Shown in pieces: positions 20,621-32,326 of a stretch of 64,000 nucleotides of DNA. The position numbers and the translations under genes were made by a program. The first letter of the stretch is position 1, and every line of letters begins with the position of its first letter. The stretch lies in contig OX419759.1 in NCBI GenBank assembly GCA_948567375.1, forward strand, positions 52,305,493 through 52,369,492, read 5' to 3'. Below the pieces are notes generated by a model, which did not search any database, was not told the origin of the DNA, and saw only the letters and a program-made list of their open reading frames with translations. Source of the stretch: Lunularia cruciata (taxonomy: Eukaryota; Streptophyta; Marchantiopsida; Lunulariales; Lunulariaceae).

Positions 20621-20900
20621 TAGCAAGAATACCAAAACCTAGAGTGAAGAGTTTTCTTGGTTGGGTTCCATGCATGCTCAAACTAGTAGGACAGGTTTAT
20701 CTTTAACCTTTGATCTATAGGCTCCACAACTAGGCACCTTGTTGTGTTCCCAAAGAAAGAAAGGCAAAGTATGAGAACACTTACAACCCCCGCTAACTTG
20801 GTGATCCAAGCTAGTCTTTTTATACCATATTGATCCTATATTGGGAGGTTGTAGGTGTAATACAAAGGCCAAATGGAATATAATTTTATGCATAAATACC
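20621..20900. other. No gene seen
   Basis: About 280 bp between R2 and a gypsy remnant. Nothing recognisable. Confidence 0.5.
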
Positions 20901-21829
20901 TCAATTAGTCATCAAGGTGATTTTTTCCTTACTTTCTTCATGAATGGATACTTGATTGTATCTTGAAAAGCCATCCAAGAAGTTATAAAAAGCATAACCA
21001 ATTACTTGATCAAGAATAGCATTTGTAAATGGTAGGAGGTGATGATGCTTCTTGTGACTGCATTTAATTTTCAAAAATCGTGATATATACTCTAATTCAG
21101 TTTTCCAAGGAGTGATGTCTTGGTATTCCCCAAAGAGCCGTCCATAGTCTTTGTATTCATCCAAATACACATCCTTAGAAATATTCAAGACATATTCTTG
21201 TCCTCTAGGAATAGGTCTTGTAAATTGTTAGGGTTAATAATACCCTTCAAATGACTCATATGCTCATTCCTAAAATTACCAAATTTTGCCATTGTTCATC
21301 TTTGTAGACAATTTTGTCTTCAGCTTTGCAACTCCCTTCTCCTTCATCTTCCTCTATCTCATAACACTCAAAAAATAGTTCTATTGTCTTCTTGCAAAGA
21401 CAGATCAAAAGATAGGCATTTCTCCTTCTTTAGACAACTACATTTTCCCAATATGTGGTATTGTCTTCCAAGACACCATGATAAAATTTTGGTTTGATTT
21501 TCTAGGGTCTTCATACCGTAGCTTGTGCTTGTATCAATTGACGCTCATGTGAGCACCATATAACCAAGGTGTCCAATGAGTAATGGAGACCCTATCTTCA
21601 TGACCAGCCAAAGAGCAACATAGCTCAACCTAAAGGGAACTCCACCAATAGTGGTTACTATATTGGAGAGTTGTCCTAAACATCTGCTTAGGGTTTGATC
21701 CACAAAATGTAAGATGCAAGGAATCAATTTCAATTTCAAGAATCTATGAGCAAAATCTTCTATCATTGCATTAAAAATTGATCCCACATCAATACTAACA
21801 AATTTTATGACACAAATTGAAACCTCCAC
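20901..21829 (-). pseudogene. Decayed Ty3/gypsy fragment (protease and RT)
   Basis: Minus strand, two pieces in order. At 21,829-21,545 an aspartic-protease-like end, with VTTIGGVPFRLSYVAL followed by GSPLLIGHLGYM, corresponds to the retropepsin flap and G-P-LLG region. At 21,188-20,901 an RT start follows: YKDYGRLFGEYQDI, then LPFTNAILDQVIGYAFYNFL and DGFSRYNQVSI, the gypsy LPF...FLDGFSGYNQI block. About 350 bp with many stops lie between. It is unrelated in detail to the methyltransferase-bearing element and carries no methyltransferase motifs. Confidence 0.82.
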
Positions 21830-22560
21830 TTTGATTTATGGTAAGCGCAAGTCTTACTACTCTTTTTAATAAATAATAGGTAATTTCTTCCTCCTTGCAC
21901 ATTTGGTTCATTTGAGAGCAAAAGTGAGTCATTTTTTGTACAACTTGTGGTCCTCTCAAAATTGCATAAAGGAGACATTTAGCTTTATGGAAGCTTAATC
22001 AACTAAAATGTTATATTTTAGAACCCTAGGTAAATATATGATAGTCTTTGGTTCTTCTCCACCTTCTCTTCTTCCTTTGAGCTACCCACCTTTAGGATAA
22101 CTACCCTTGGCATAGAACTCAACAAAAATGTTTCTTATTTGAGAATTGTAATGGGTGGGAGCTCTTTTGGAGACATACTTGTAGCCAATTCATTGGTCTT
22201 TGCTCTTCTTGTCTCCTCCTGCAATAGCATTTCAATTTCCCTTGAATATTTGCAAGGAAAGAAGGTAGAGATGAATCTGGTGGCTCTACTTTCTGAAAAG
22301 TGTTTGTGCTTTGATTTTTGGCACCCTTAAGTATGATATAGTTATTCTTTGCCTTGATATTCTTCTCTTTCTTTAAGAGTATGTCTTTTTTCTCTCATTG
22401 TCAAACCTTTGGTTCTGAAGATGAGGAAGAATCTGAAGTAAGAACTTCTTTTTTAGTCTTATTTCTTGACCTTGTCTGGACGTGCTGATTTCCTTGGTCA
22501 AATCAATTCCCTCTCTCAATTAATGCAATTGGTGTAGATGTTTTATTTTTACACTAGTGA
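21830..22560. other. No gene seen
   Basis: Probably more of the decayed gypsy element (gag side, minus strand), but no diagnostic motif survives. Confidence 0.45.
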
Positions 22561-22564
22561 TGCA

Positions 22565-22645
22565 GTAAGTTGGAAGTCTACTCTCTAATTTATTGTTGCT
22601 CTTTCTACTAAGGATGCAGAATATATGGCAACAACCTAAGGCTAC
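22565..22645 (+). pseudogene. Copia RNase H sliver
   Basis: The plus-strand reading shows SWKSTL, a stop, then FIVALSTKDAEYMATT, which is the conserved end of copia RNase H (S-K-x-V-A-L-S-T-x-E-A-E-Y-M-A). Only about 80 bp remain before R1 begins. The left R1 copy is also preceded by a plus-strand copia remnant, so the R1 repeat and a copia element may have been mobilised or duplicated together. Confidence 0.7.
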
Positions 22646-22663
22646 CAAAGAGAAACACGGGAG

Positions 22664-25085
22664 GGATGGACATTTGCAAAAGTAATACTGCAGCTATAGA
22701 GTTATATTTCAGATTCATCACTTCTCCCTACCTCACAATAGGAAAGTTTCTCCATATAGAATTTTATTTCTTTGTGGCTTTCCCCTTTTCCATTTGCCCT
22801 ACCTTAAGACACTCAATAAACACTGCCAAATGTTGTGTTTACTTTTCCTTCTTGTCTTTTGCCTTTCTCTTTGCAGCTCTGAACTTCATTTTTGTGGCAA
22901 ATATCTTCCACTACAACTCCTTCTTTGCTCCAATGTTCTTTGTATGCAATATCTTCTAGCTTTGTTGTGTTTTTAAGGCTTCAATTTCCTCCCTTTTTGC
23001 TAGGCTAGTGGCCTCAATTTTGGCAAGTCTTATCCTAGTCCTTGTATCCATTACCTCCTTCCACATATTGCAATGGTTGTCAAAATTATGTGCAAATTCA
23101 AATGCAAACTCTGCATGTTTTGCAACACTTCTTGACATTTTCCTCCTCTTCCAAAAATCACCCTCAGATTCTTTCACCCCTTGCCTGAAATTATTCCCCT
23201 TTATGTATATCAGATTTTGCTGCTCCGTGGGTCTACCTCTCCTAGATGAATCATCATTTACTTCATCTCTTAATCCTTAATTGGGTCTCCATGGAATTGA
23301 GACGGCAATGAGAAACTCAAAGGGAGTCATGTTTTCATCGTCTAGCTCATCTGCCATAGGTAAGGCGTGGGTAGTCTCCTTTGGTTAGTTTCCTCCTTGG
23401 ATACAGAGAACTGAAAGCTGATATGGAGGATTGTGAGACCTGAAGCTATCTTCATATTTAAAAAAACTCCCAAGAAACAACATAGCCTCCAACCTCCAAG
23501 ACTCCTACTTCATCTCCTTATTGCAAGCTTGCAAAATCATCAAAAAAGCTATCCTCTCCAACACTTATATTTGCATCTACATCAATATTGGTACTCTTGT
23601 CCTCAATTCCCATGGTAATTTCAACTATATCATTCTCATCTCCAAGACCCATATTTAAAAATGAGGGAGAGAATATATTTCTTTTCCCCCCAAACATGAT
23701 ATTCATTTGGTAGCAATGAGTACAACAACAATTGACAATAAATTGGTTCAATTTATTGTCAATGACCAACCCTCATTTGATTTCCATATCAGTGATCTCT
23801 CCGCTATGCACTTCTCCCTCCAATCTCTGGCACACTTCTTGGTTAATTTTGCACCCTTCATAGTCTTGGGAAACCCAATACCTAAAGTCATCAATGATTG
23901 GCATAAAAAAGAATGTTGTGCTCTTTTGCACCACCTGCTTCCCATCATCTCCCCTATGTATTTGTCTAAAGTGCTCTAAACCCTTGATGTAGTCAAAAAG
24001 TTGCATATAGTGTTGAGGAATCATACAAAACCGATCATTATATTGCTGCTATTGCTTTGTTTATTGAAAAAGATTTGCTTGCGGCTTAAGGAATTTTATC
24101 TACATATCCTCTACATCTTATCATAGGAGAAGGCATATTCCTCGGAGGATTCAACAGAGGAAGCATATTTAGAGGACTAGGCATACAAGACTAGTTATTT
24201 ATGGAAGGAGGAGGCACTACTAATACCATTCTCAAAAGACTTAGAAATCTCAATTTTGGACAATATGTGGATAAGAAGGTGCACTCAGTGATAAGATTCA
24301 GTATAATCTAGACTATTTTCTAAAAATTTACATGTGTTTGGAGGAGCTAAAAAAATTTGGAGCATTAATAACCATCTATAAATTGCTATATATATAGTTG
24401 AACCAATTCTATGCAATCAAAGTATCGAGATTAAAATCTGCAAATTTGGCACACATATGCTCAAAATCAGCAACAAGAACATCCTTCATTTCTTCATATG
24501 CAGGCCAAAGGTGTCTCTATTCTTTGAACATGGATGATTGCAAATTGAACCTGTAGCTGTTGAAAAAACTACTTTGACTTCTGAATTTGAATCTCAATTT
24601 CACTTGCAAGAGGAGAAAATCAATAGTGAAAGGGTAAAGGCATCTTCAAATTTAGGAATTTTAAAGTGGAAAACCAAAGCATCCTATTTTTTCACATGAC
24701 AATTTTTTTATATTTGAGGCCAGTAAACCCAGAACTCCTTACTTCCATGTGTCCACTATTTACAAAACCATCTGTAACATTTGAATTTATTCTTAGCTTT
24801 GTATGCATGACTCCTTGAATCGACTTTTTTTTCTGCATAACTTTCTCTACTTTTGTCCCGGATAACATAAAATATCTCATATCAGGGTGATGCTTTTCTA
24901 TGGACGGTACTGGAATTGTGTGTGCCCTATTTGTGGGACACCCTAGCTTTCTTTTTTCAAGACCAACCTGCAGTTATCTTCTATATTTTTTTTCAACGGA
25001 AGCGTCTTATTGTTCCACTACGGATAATTTGTAATTTTTACACTATTCTCTATAACTATCAACAACTTTCACTCAAGTATGAAAA
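22664..25085 (-). repeat. R1 dispersed repeat, copy 2 (uninterrupted)
   Basis: The most complete copy, about 2.4 kb. On the minus strand, broken frames give in order: 24,880-24,692; a stretch near 24,560-24,430 with HLWPAYEEMKDVLVADFEHM and FADFNLDTLIA; 24,024-23,773 with FRYWVSQDYEGCKINQE; 23,769-23,518 with MGLGDENDIVEITMGIEDK; and 23,177-22,956 with KRRKMSRSVAKHAEFAFEFA and MWKEVMDTRTRIRLAKIEA. The parts share charge pattern and order with copies 1 and 3, so one degraded protein-coding gene of a mobile element is likely. Family unknown to me. It shows the empty target site (23,870) for the gypsy insertion in copy 1. Confidence 0.82.
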
Positions 25086-25405
25086 TTTTCACTTTTCAAT
25101 TTATGATTTTCATGTAGAATTTAAATTGTCATGAGGGTACACTCAACTAGATCATTCTCGCCTTCAAAAGTATTACTCTCATTATTAAAATGGTCAATCT
25201 GAAAGTCATCAAGAAATATCATGTCAAAACCATTTTTTAAACTAATAAGCTAAAGATATTTTTGTCTTAAAAAATAGTTTGTAATGGAACATTTTAAAAA
25301 TATTGATATTTTCACTTTTTGTAATCTTATCGAACTGCTGTAGTAATAATTATGTGCAGTGCATTAGAACTTACTAATTGATTGTGTAAAAACATACATT
25401 CGCAA
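25086..25405. other. No gene seen
   Basis: AT-rich, about 320 bp, between R1 and a diverged duplication. No motif recognised. Confidence 0.5.
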
Positions 25406-26420
25406 TTATTACAGATTTGATCCTTGATTTTCATAATTCAACGATATTCCAGGGGCCTCAGGACCTTTCAATGCGGTTATATTATTCATCGATCTTCAAC
25501 TTGTGGAAATGTTTTCGACCATAGATTGAGACGTGACTGACGTTAATTCGAATTCTAGACCCTCATGTTTGTGTATCAATATTGCAAGTGTATATCGTTT
25601 AAATCTACACAGCTCTCATCTTACGCGTGGGTACTATCAGGTAACCAGTAGAGACATCGATGTCACTACTTCATTCTCTTATAACCCACCAAACCTTCGG
25701 CTGGCGATGTACATTTATATCAAACGTCTGTAGATAAAACGAGTGTAGAGTAGGAATACCAATCCAAATGTAGATCCAAATTCACAACACATATTCCAGT
25801 AGATCAGCTGTGTTGCACAACTTTCTTAAGCTCTAATTTATGTCAAAGATTCGTACTTAATTCAGTGATTGAGTGATTCATTTTGACTCTTTGAGTAATT
25901 TTTTGAGTGCTTCATGTACCCTATCTAAGCAACTTCTGAGTTAATGATATCAATCATTCATACTATTTGAGTTGGCCATTGTGTCATTCATTTCGACTCT
26001 TCGCGTGCTTGTTTGAGTGCTTCATTGACCCTCTTAAAGGCAACGTTTGGGTCGAGTAAACTCTACATGAAATCACTGCGATTGGATACGATAGATTCTA
26101 CAAATGAGAGTTTGATGGACTCGGGTATAAACTCTAGATATGAATCAGTTGTGTGAACGTTAAATTAAAGTCTGCTTTGAAAACTTGCGGATGCTAGACT
26201 GCACATTGTAGACAGTAATATCCGGCCCTTTCAAATCGCATTTAATGGGCCGGATGTACATGTTCCCTGCTATGGGGTGATTTTTATTCTTTTTTCCTTG
26301 TCTTTCTTATGTGAAACGTGTGGTTTGGTGGTGCGGAGTATAACAAATCAGTAATGATCAAATTATATTATTTGTATAAGAAACAGGAAAATCTCATAAA
26401 GGTCCGATTCAGAAAAAAAA
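25406..26420 (+). repeat. Diverged duplicate of parts of 60.5-62.9 kb
   Basis: Blocks match in order with large length differences: 25,410-25,500 with 60,510-60,600; 25,495-25,620 with 61,520-61,640; 25,640-25,700 with 62,505-62,585; 26,210-26,330 with 62,755-62,880. A shared marker is ATCCGGCCCTTTCA followed by GCCGGATG (26,219 and 62,768). No coding sequence recognised. Confidence 0.75.
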
Positions 26421-26474
26421 TAAAAATAAAAGAATGTCATAATGTAGTTTTTTATTTGGCAAAAAAGATTCAGA

Positions 26475-28165
26475 ATGGGAGTTTACAAATGTAATAGGAA
26501 GCATTTAAGCAAGAGATGTCACATGGTCCTGATTTGTCCGTTCCAAATTTTTTTTTTTGATTGCACTTTAGATTTTCTACCAAGATGGTTTACAAGATTG
26601 GATGGCGACATGTTTCGAGGTGGTATTCATAGAGTGGATGATAGAAACCCTAGATCTTGTCATCCTTCTAGAGTTTACTTATGAGTTATTCTAGAATTTG
26701 ATAATCTATGTACTTTTACAGATGGAGTATAATCTAATTTTGCTCATGACCTTCAAGATGGAGTTGTGGGGCACATTTGTCAAAAAGTGAAAGAACTAAA
26801 TGACAAAATTACAACAAATTGGGTAGAAGAGTGGAAGTATGGAGTTTTTAAGGACCAAAGGAGTATGGGGAGGGCATACTATGGTTGGAGAGAGGAGTTG
26901 ATAGGCTATAGTTTGGAGACTAAAATTGAGTAATTTGAGCTAAATTTTTGAGAGATATCATTAATTAGATCAAGGGGGTAAAATTCATATTGAGGTGCAC
27001 AAGATAGAAAATTTGGAGAGCTATGTGAAAAAATTTATGATCTATTAAAAAGGTTGGAGAGGAGACAAAGTGCTTATAGTGCTGAGCTCAAGAAAATTTA
27101 GGGTTTGTATTTTAAATTATCTCATAAAAATTTCCAGTATTGTTGGTAGTTAGGGCTTGTACTTATATAGAAAGGTTTCATATGAAGTCTTGGATTGATA
27201 ATTCAGGGTCTTGGATCAAGCATACAAGGGTTTAAAGAGCTAAAAAGTAAACCCACTCAAGAAATGATTCATATCTAGAGTTGGGGTTAGACTAGATTTG
27301 GTAGAGCATTTCATAAGCTTGGTAGAGCATTTCTATCTTGTATCATGATTGGGTGTCAATACTACTATTTGTGTGATTACGATTGAGTATTTTAGATTTC
27401 TAGAGTATTTTTTAGTATTAATTGTTTATGATCTAGAAATATGGGGAAAGTTACCAAGAATTAAGAGCAATCTCTAAATTAAGGATCCTAAAATCAAGGT
27501 GGAAATTACAAAAAAAGAGTCAAAGTTTGAGAGCTTGTCAAGTTAGCTATAGTGATCATATTGTAGATTATTTTCTTTGATTGGAAAGCCTATCTTACAG
27601 GCTTTCTATTAAATTATAGAGCTTCTGAATCCAAGTCACAAACGGAAAGTTACGCCCATTTGATTTACATAGGATTTTCCCATCATAAAGACTTTGAAGT
27701 TTCCCATTTGGATCAGCAATTGGTTGAAATTTGAAATACGGATAAGAGGAAGCTTGGAGTACAAGTTGAAATTGGCTTGATGATAGAGCAAGAAGGCTAT
27801 GAAGCTCATTTCCAACAAAAGCACGAAGAGTTCTTGATGAATTTTTGTAATTGGATATTCTCCATGCTTGCATGCTTGTTTGTACACTTAGTTGGTTTAG
27901 ATTGGTATGCAGGCATTGCGCTTATGTTCTTTCCTTGTAGGAGTGTTGTTTATTTCTCCTTGGTAATGCTAGAAGGGATGACCAATAAACTAGGAGAGTG
28001 TGGTATGATGATAGGTTAGGTTGCACATTACTACCTTACATGATAGCAAAAATACCAAAACCTAGAGTGAAGAGTTCTCTTGGTTGGTTGTGTATATCTA
28101 GAAGAGAAACATCTAAGGGAAGAGAGACACTTGACATTTGTAGCATGGGCTACAAAGGAGGCTGC
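26475..28165 (+). repeat. R2 dispersed repeat, copy 2
   Basis: Longest R2 copy. It shares AGCAAGAGATGTC near 26,510 and the R2 body from about 26,690 with copy 3 (57,735-59,212), and its inner part with copy 1. The GGCTTTCTATTAAATT and GATTTACATAGGATTTTCCC landmarks near 27,600-27,680 are in all four copies. No convincing protein; a 60-90-codon frame near 27,777-28,019 and its counterpart at 20,356 are not well conserved. Confidence 0.8.
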
Positions 28166-28715
28166 TGCCATAATAAGTCCATTGATTAGGGTAGATAGGA
28201 AATTATATTAAGGTTTACCTACACTATTTAAAGCTGAATGTCCCCTCTTGTGAGGTCAATCTTTTGAGCCCAAATATGTGATAGTGGAGGATTCCCCCTA
28301 GAGAAATTTGAAATACAGATAAGAGGAAGCCTTAACAAAGTTGTGTTATTTTTACCAAGAGAGCCTTAACAAAGTTGTGTTATTTTTACACACGGGAGAG
28401 GTTGATCACTGTATATATAGGAATTGGTTTCCCTTTTCCCAGTGGGATTGTAATATTTCTCTTCACCTGAAGGTAGATGGGGCCAAGCTTAATATAAAAA
28501 CCATAAAAGTCCTATTCTAACTTTGTGTATGATGTGAATAAGTAAGTGCATTCTCTTGAAAGTTATGTGGTTTGTGTTATAAATCAGTGGCCCTTGGTTA
28601 CTCATCTCACTTATCATGTAAGCAAGAGGTTGTATTGGGAACTTACCCTTAAATTTTTTTACCTAATTACTAAGTGACATACCACATAGGCAGAAGGGTT
28701 TGTGGGGGTGACAAA
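28166..28715. other. Intergenic, no gene seen
   Basis: Contains a short tandem duplication near 28,335-28,395 (GCCTTAACAAAGTTGTGTTA twice). Otherwise nothing recognised. Confidence 0.55.
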
Positions 28716-28718
28716 CCA

Positions 28719-28922
28719 TCAAGCCATCCTTGAGGGTAAGTGTCTATGGGGAGAATCCTTAGTGGAATTACAACTAGCTATAGGAATCCTGACTACAATT
28801 CCTTCCCAATCCAAGTAAATGGCCAGCTGTGCAAGGATTGTACCATTGCTCCCTTTACTCTCATAGCATCCTGTATTCCCCACTATGGGCCTTGACAAAC
28901 CCGCCAATACTCCATAAGAAGT
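28719..28922. repeat. 205-bp repeat shared with 59,217-59,421
   Basis: Starts CAAGCCATCCTTGAGGG and ends CCATAAGAAGTGG in both places, about 80-85 percent similar by eye. In both it lies downstream of an R2 copy, so it probably belongs to the same larger element. Confidence 0.8.
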
Positions 28923-31560
28923 GGAGTTATGGGAAGGACATTGTTGCCAGAAGAAGGAAACAAAAATGACAGTGCAAGTAGCCTTAAATCCCCAAAGTTA
29001 CAACAACAAGGTCACCAGCCAAGGAACAGCTGATTTACAATGAGTGTCAAAATATGGGCAGCACAATGGAGGCTACTTGTATAATGGATGTGATGGAATT
29101 GGTGGGAGAGGATGAGCCTCCAATTCTACAAAGGGAGCTTAAAATTCTGAATCTACTAGAGGAAGGGATGAGTTAGATAAGTCCCTATCAATCTGACAAA
29201 CAACATTGCAAGTTGGGGAACGACATAAATCCCTTCTTACCTTGACCAAATCGGATTCAAGACATGAAGAAGGAGACATTTTCCACTTTCATGCGGTTGC
29301 AACAAGAAATATTTGTCTTCATCTTGGTAGAACAAATCTACTGCTTTGACCTTGCCCTCCTCATTGCAAGAGAAGCAATCATTTGACATGCAATGCTAAG
29401 GGCAAAACTTGGTATGGAACAGTTTGCCAGGCTATGTGCATATGGGATCTAGTTTTGGGAGAAGTGGAGTGCCAGATGTGTACTACTAGTGGTGCGGGGT
29501 ATCCAACTAGAAAGAATCCCCATGAAATAACTTATGTAACAATATGCCTCCCATGATTCACCTTGAGGTACTTAGTGTATTGCCTGAAGTTGCACTTTTT
29601 CAAGGTCTTCCTTCATCTCTGCAATCTCCTTATCTCAGGGCTCTATGTCTTTATGTTCCTCCTTCCTCTGTTAACCTATCCCAAGCATAAGAGTTCTTAC
29701 CTCGGCATGTGCTCTCCTTATCTCCGCATCATGCTTTGCACCTCTCCATTGTTCCCCATTTTGTAGTCCTCTCGTCATGAGCTAGACAGTCTGCTTTCTC
29801 ATGATCAACTTTTTCTCTTACCTTAGTAATCTTAGAATTTGTTGCCTTCTCAGCCAACTTTTTGCCTTCTGCATCATGTGTAATGTACCATTTCCAAAAG
29901 ATTGAGAATTATAACCCGATCATATCCTTTCATAACAGATTCTTCAATGGCGATATTACAAGTGTCATGCTCAACCAGGCGCTGAAACCCAAAGATTTCG
30001 TAAAGTCTACATGCAACACACCATAATACCAATGATACATTTTTGCACTTTCAACGGGTTCTAGATTGATATTATAAGATTTGGTAAAAGATAAAGAGCA
30101 TGAAAGGAAGAAGAAATTAATCGGATCCATATCATGATCTTATTGTCATCGAATTTAAGATCAATCTGACATTGGATTTTGATGAATGTTCTCAAAGTTG
30201 ATAGTTCACACTTGTTTGACCGTCAGTGCCTAAACATTTCTCCGCAACCAGAATAATATACCCCGTTGCTCGAAATGAGATTTGCTCAGAGTGTATATGT
30301 TTATTAATTAAATAACATTTGTAAATGGGAGCTCTTCCTTGAGCTCAGATTTGCATCATTAAGTGTACGCTCCACCAGGTCGGTCTAAGAAGCATACAAT
30401 GTTTAAAAAAAAAATATTTTGAAGGACGAAGAAACATTAAAAGTTAGATCGATAAACAATTGCTGTTTCGTCTAAGGTCTTAAATCTCGTTTGGATTAGG
30501 TTTAAGGTCTAAGGTTTAGATCAACATCTACGCCAGTTTCTATTGTGCGACTGCGTGTTGGAGCGAATAGAGTCCCTCATTACCCCTCGACAGTCTGAAA
30601 AGCGAAAAGATGATTCCCCTACCATATACTGATGGAGACGGAGAACGGCCGTGGAAGCTTATAACATGGATGACCGGAACAGATGCAGACGACACGGAAG
30701 AAATGGGAGCACAACAGTGTCCTTGCTTCAATGATCATTCTAAAAGCATATTCCCTTCAATTACATAGGAAGGTTCTGCTCCGTGTCCAAACCTGAAAAC
30801 GCGACATTTGATTCTCTTCGATACCAATGTATTTGAATGGCGCGGGAAACACTTCTTCAACGGAAAGCAAAGAGTACGCAGATACCACAGAAATGAAGAC
30901 CTTGCTGCCAGGATTCTGCCTAAACTTGGACTCCACGTCCCGCTTTCCGTCACAAGCTAGCTGGTTAGTTATTGCAGCGTCGCTGAAGAGGGAAGTCTTA
31001 ACTTGGAATTAGATCTAGCTCGGGGTGCCGGTTATGCATCTAGATAGTGGCGGATTGGAGTTTCCTTTGTTTTAGACGATAATCGTATACTTAGAGAGGA
31101 AGAACGTGGGGACCTAGGAGTGGAGAACTGCATGCAACTCTTCCACAAAGATAGGTACTTCGAAATCTCATCAGAAACTTGCCATCAGTTAGTAATGATG
31201 TTATTTATGAGCGGACTATATTTGAGAAAGGAAGGTATTCCAGTTGGCCATCAGTTAATAATGATGTTATTAATGGCCTCGCCATATTTGATGCAAAATG
31301 AATGAAGTTATTAGCTTAGTAAGAGGAGGACAGTCCTAAATAGGAGAGTATTATGTTGGATTTGAGCTCGGAGGACCGGTTCATTCAGATTCAGGCAGTG
31401 GGGGAATGGAGGTCCTTTACAATCCTAAGAATAGAACGGACCTGTCAGTAGAAAAAACCAACCTACACGATTGGTTATTTCTACAGCTAATGAATGACGA
31501 ATATGCTACATCTAGAGTGTTGATTACTCACGTACCCTACTAGCCTTCGTGTAGCGTGGA
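28923..31560. other. Intergenic upstream of the LBD gene, no gene seen
   Basis: 2.6 kb. A minus-strand stretch near 29,560-29,880 reads as a charged, helix-prone but heavily interrupted sequence, possibly a retrotransposon gag remnant. A diverged tandem duplication (CCATCAGTTARTAATGATGTTATT at about 31,182 and 31,244) lies 450-540 bp upstream of the LBD start. No coding call is supportable. Confidence 0.5.
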
Positions 31561-31720
31561 TCGACCGTAGGTTGGCGGTGGCCTCCTTTCTACTAATTGT
31601 TAACCAGCAGTTTCTCCAATTGCGTAAGCTAGTACGGAGTCAAGAGGTTGCTCTCAGTTCTTCTGAATTCTGCACAATTTCCTTGCAACGCTTGTACCCC
31701 TGTCGGTCATCTGTTGTCCA

Positions 31721-32326
31721 ATGGCTAACCGGTCTCCTTGTGCTGCCTGCCGACTTATGCGCCGCAAATGTAACGAGGATTGCGCCTTTTTTCAGTATTT
31801 TCCTCTAGAATGTCAACCGAGGTTTTCTGTTCTTCACAAGGTATACGGAGCAAGTAACACTGCGAAACTCCTGAACCGTCTCCCATCGGCGTGTCGGGCA
31901 CAATGCGCATGGACCTTGGCTGAAGAGGCCACGATGCGTATGCAAGACCCGCCTAGAGGAGTGATCGGGTTTATAGAAGATCTCGCTACTTTGCTCAACC
32001 TGGTAACGGCTCAGCTCACTGGAACACGAGGAGAATTGGGTAGTGAGGAGATGCAAGAGAGGGAGGAGCTCAAGGCAGTGGAGCAACAGAATAATATAAC
32101 GAGTGGGTTCACTTTACACCTTCAAGCACCATTTGGGAGTTTTGCACCTTCAAGCATCATTCGTGGAATTTCCCAAGGAACGATGAGGCTTCCGAATGGA
32201 AATTGCGGAAATAACACACTGCCGCTGGAGGTTGGGATATCCAGTCAAACCTGTGGATTTCCGGAGTTGGGGAACATCGCGCAGCCTGGGATGTGGCCAT
32301 CCAGGCTTCTCGGTAATACCTTTTAG
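31721..32326 (+). CDS. LOB-domain (LBD/ASL) transcription factor, class I-like
   Basis: 201 codons, single uninterrupted frame. The N-terminus holds the LBD zinc-binding motif CX2CX6CX3C with Cys at residues 7, 10, 17 and 21 (CAACRLMRRKC, then NEDC). The GAS block follows (FSVLHKVYGASNTAKLL, residues 35-51), then AEEATMRMQDPPRGVIG (68-83), the usual class I DP-x-x-G-x-x-G signature. The leucine-rich stretch after it (residues 84-99) only partly fits the LX6LX3LX6L zipper. LBD proteins are plant-specific nuclear regulators of organ boundaries, lateral roots and secondary growth. The Met at 31,721 is chosen because the Cys motif starts seven residues later. Odd points: the usual PP-x-x-P-x-K link before the GAS block is replaced by LECQPR, and there is no intron within the LOB region. 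The tail after residue 105 is not conserved. Function beyond family level is unknown. Confidence 0.85.
   Translation: MANRSPCAACRLMRRKCNEDCAFFQYFPLECQPRFSVLHKVYGASNTAKLLNRLPSACRAQCAWTLAEEATMRMQDPPRGVIGFIEDLATLLNLVTAQLTGTRGELGSEEMQEREELKAVEQQNNITSGFTLHLQAPFGSFAPSSIIRGISQGTMRLPNGNCGNNTLPLEVGISSQTCGFPELGNIAQPGMWPSRLLGNTF

Noticed and set aside
21545-21829. Second methyltransferase-bearing gypsy copy
   Set aside because: The protease and RT blocks differ from the 8.4-18.3 kb element and no methyltransferase motif lies between them.
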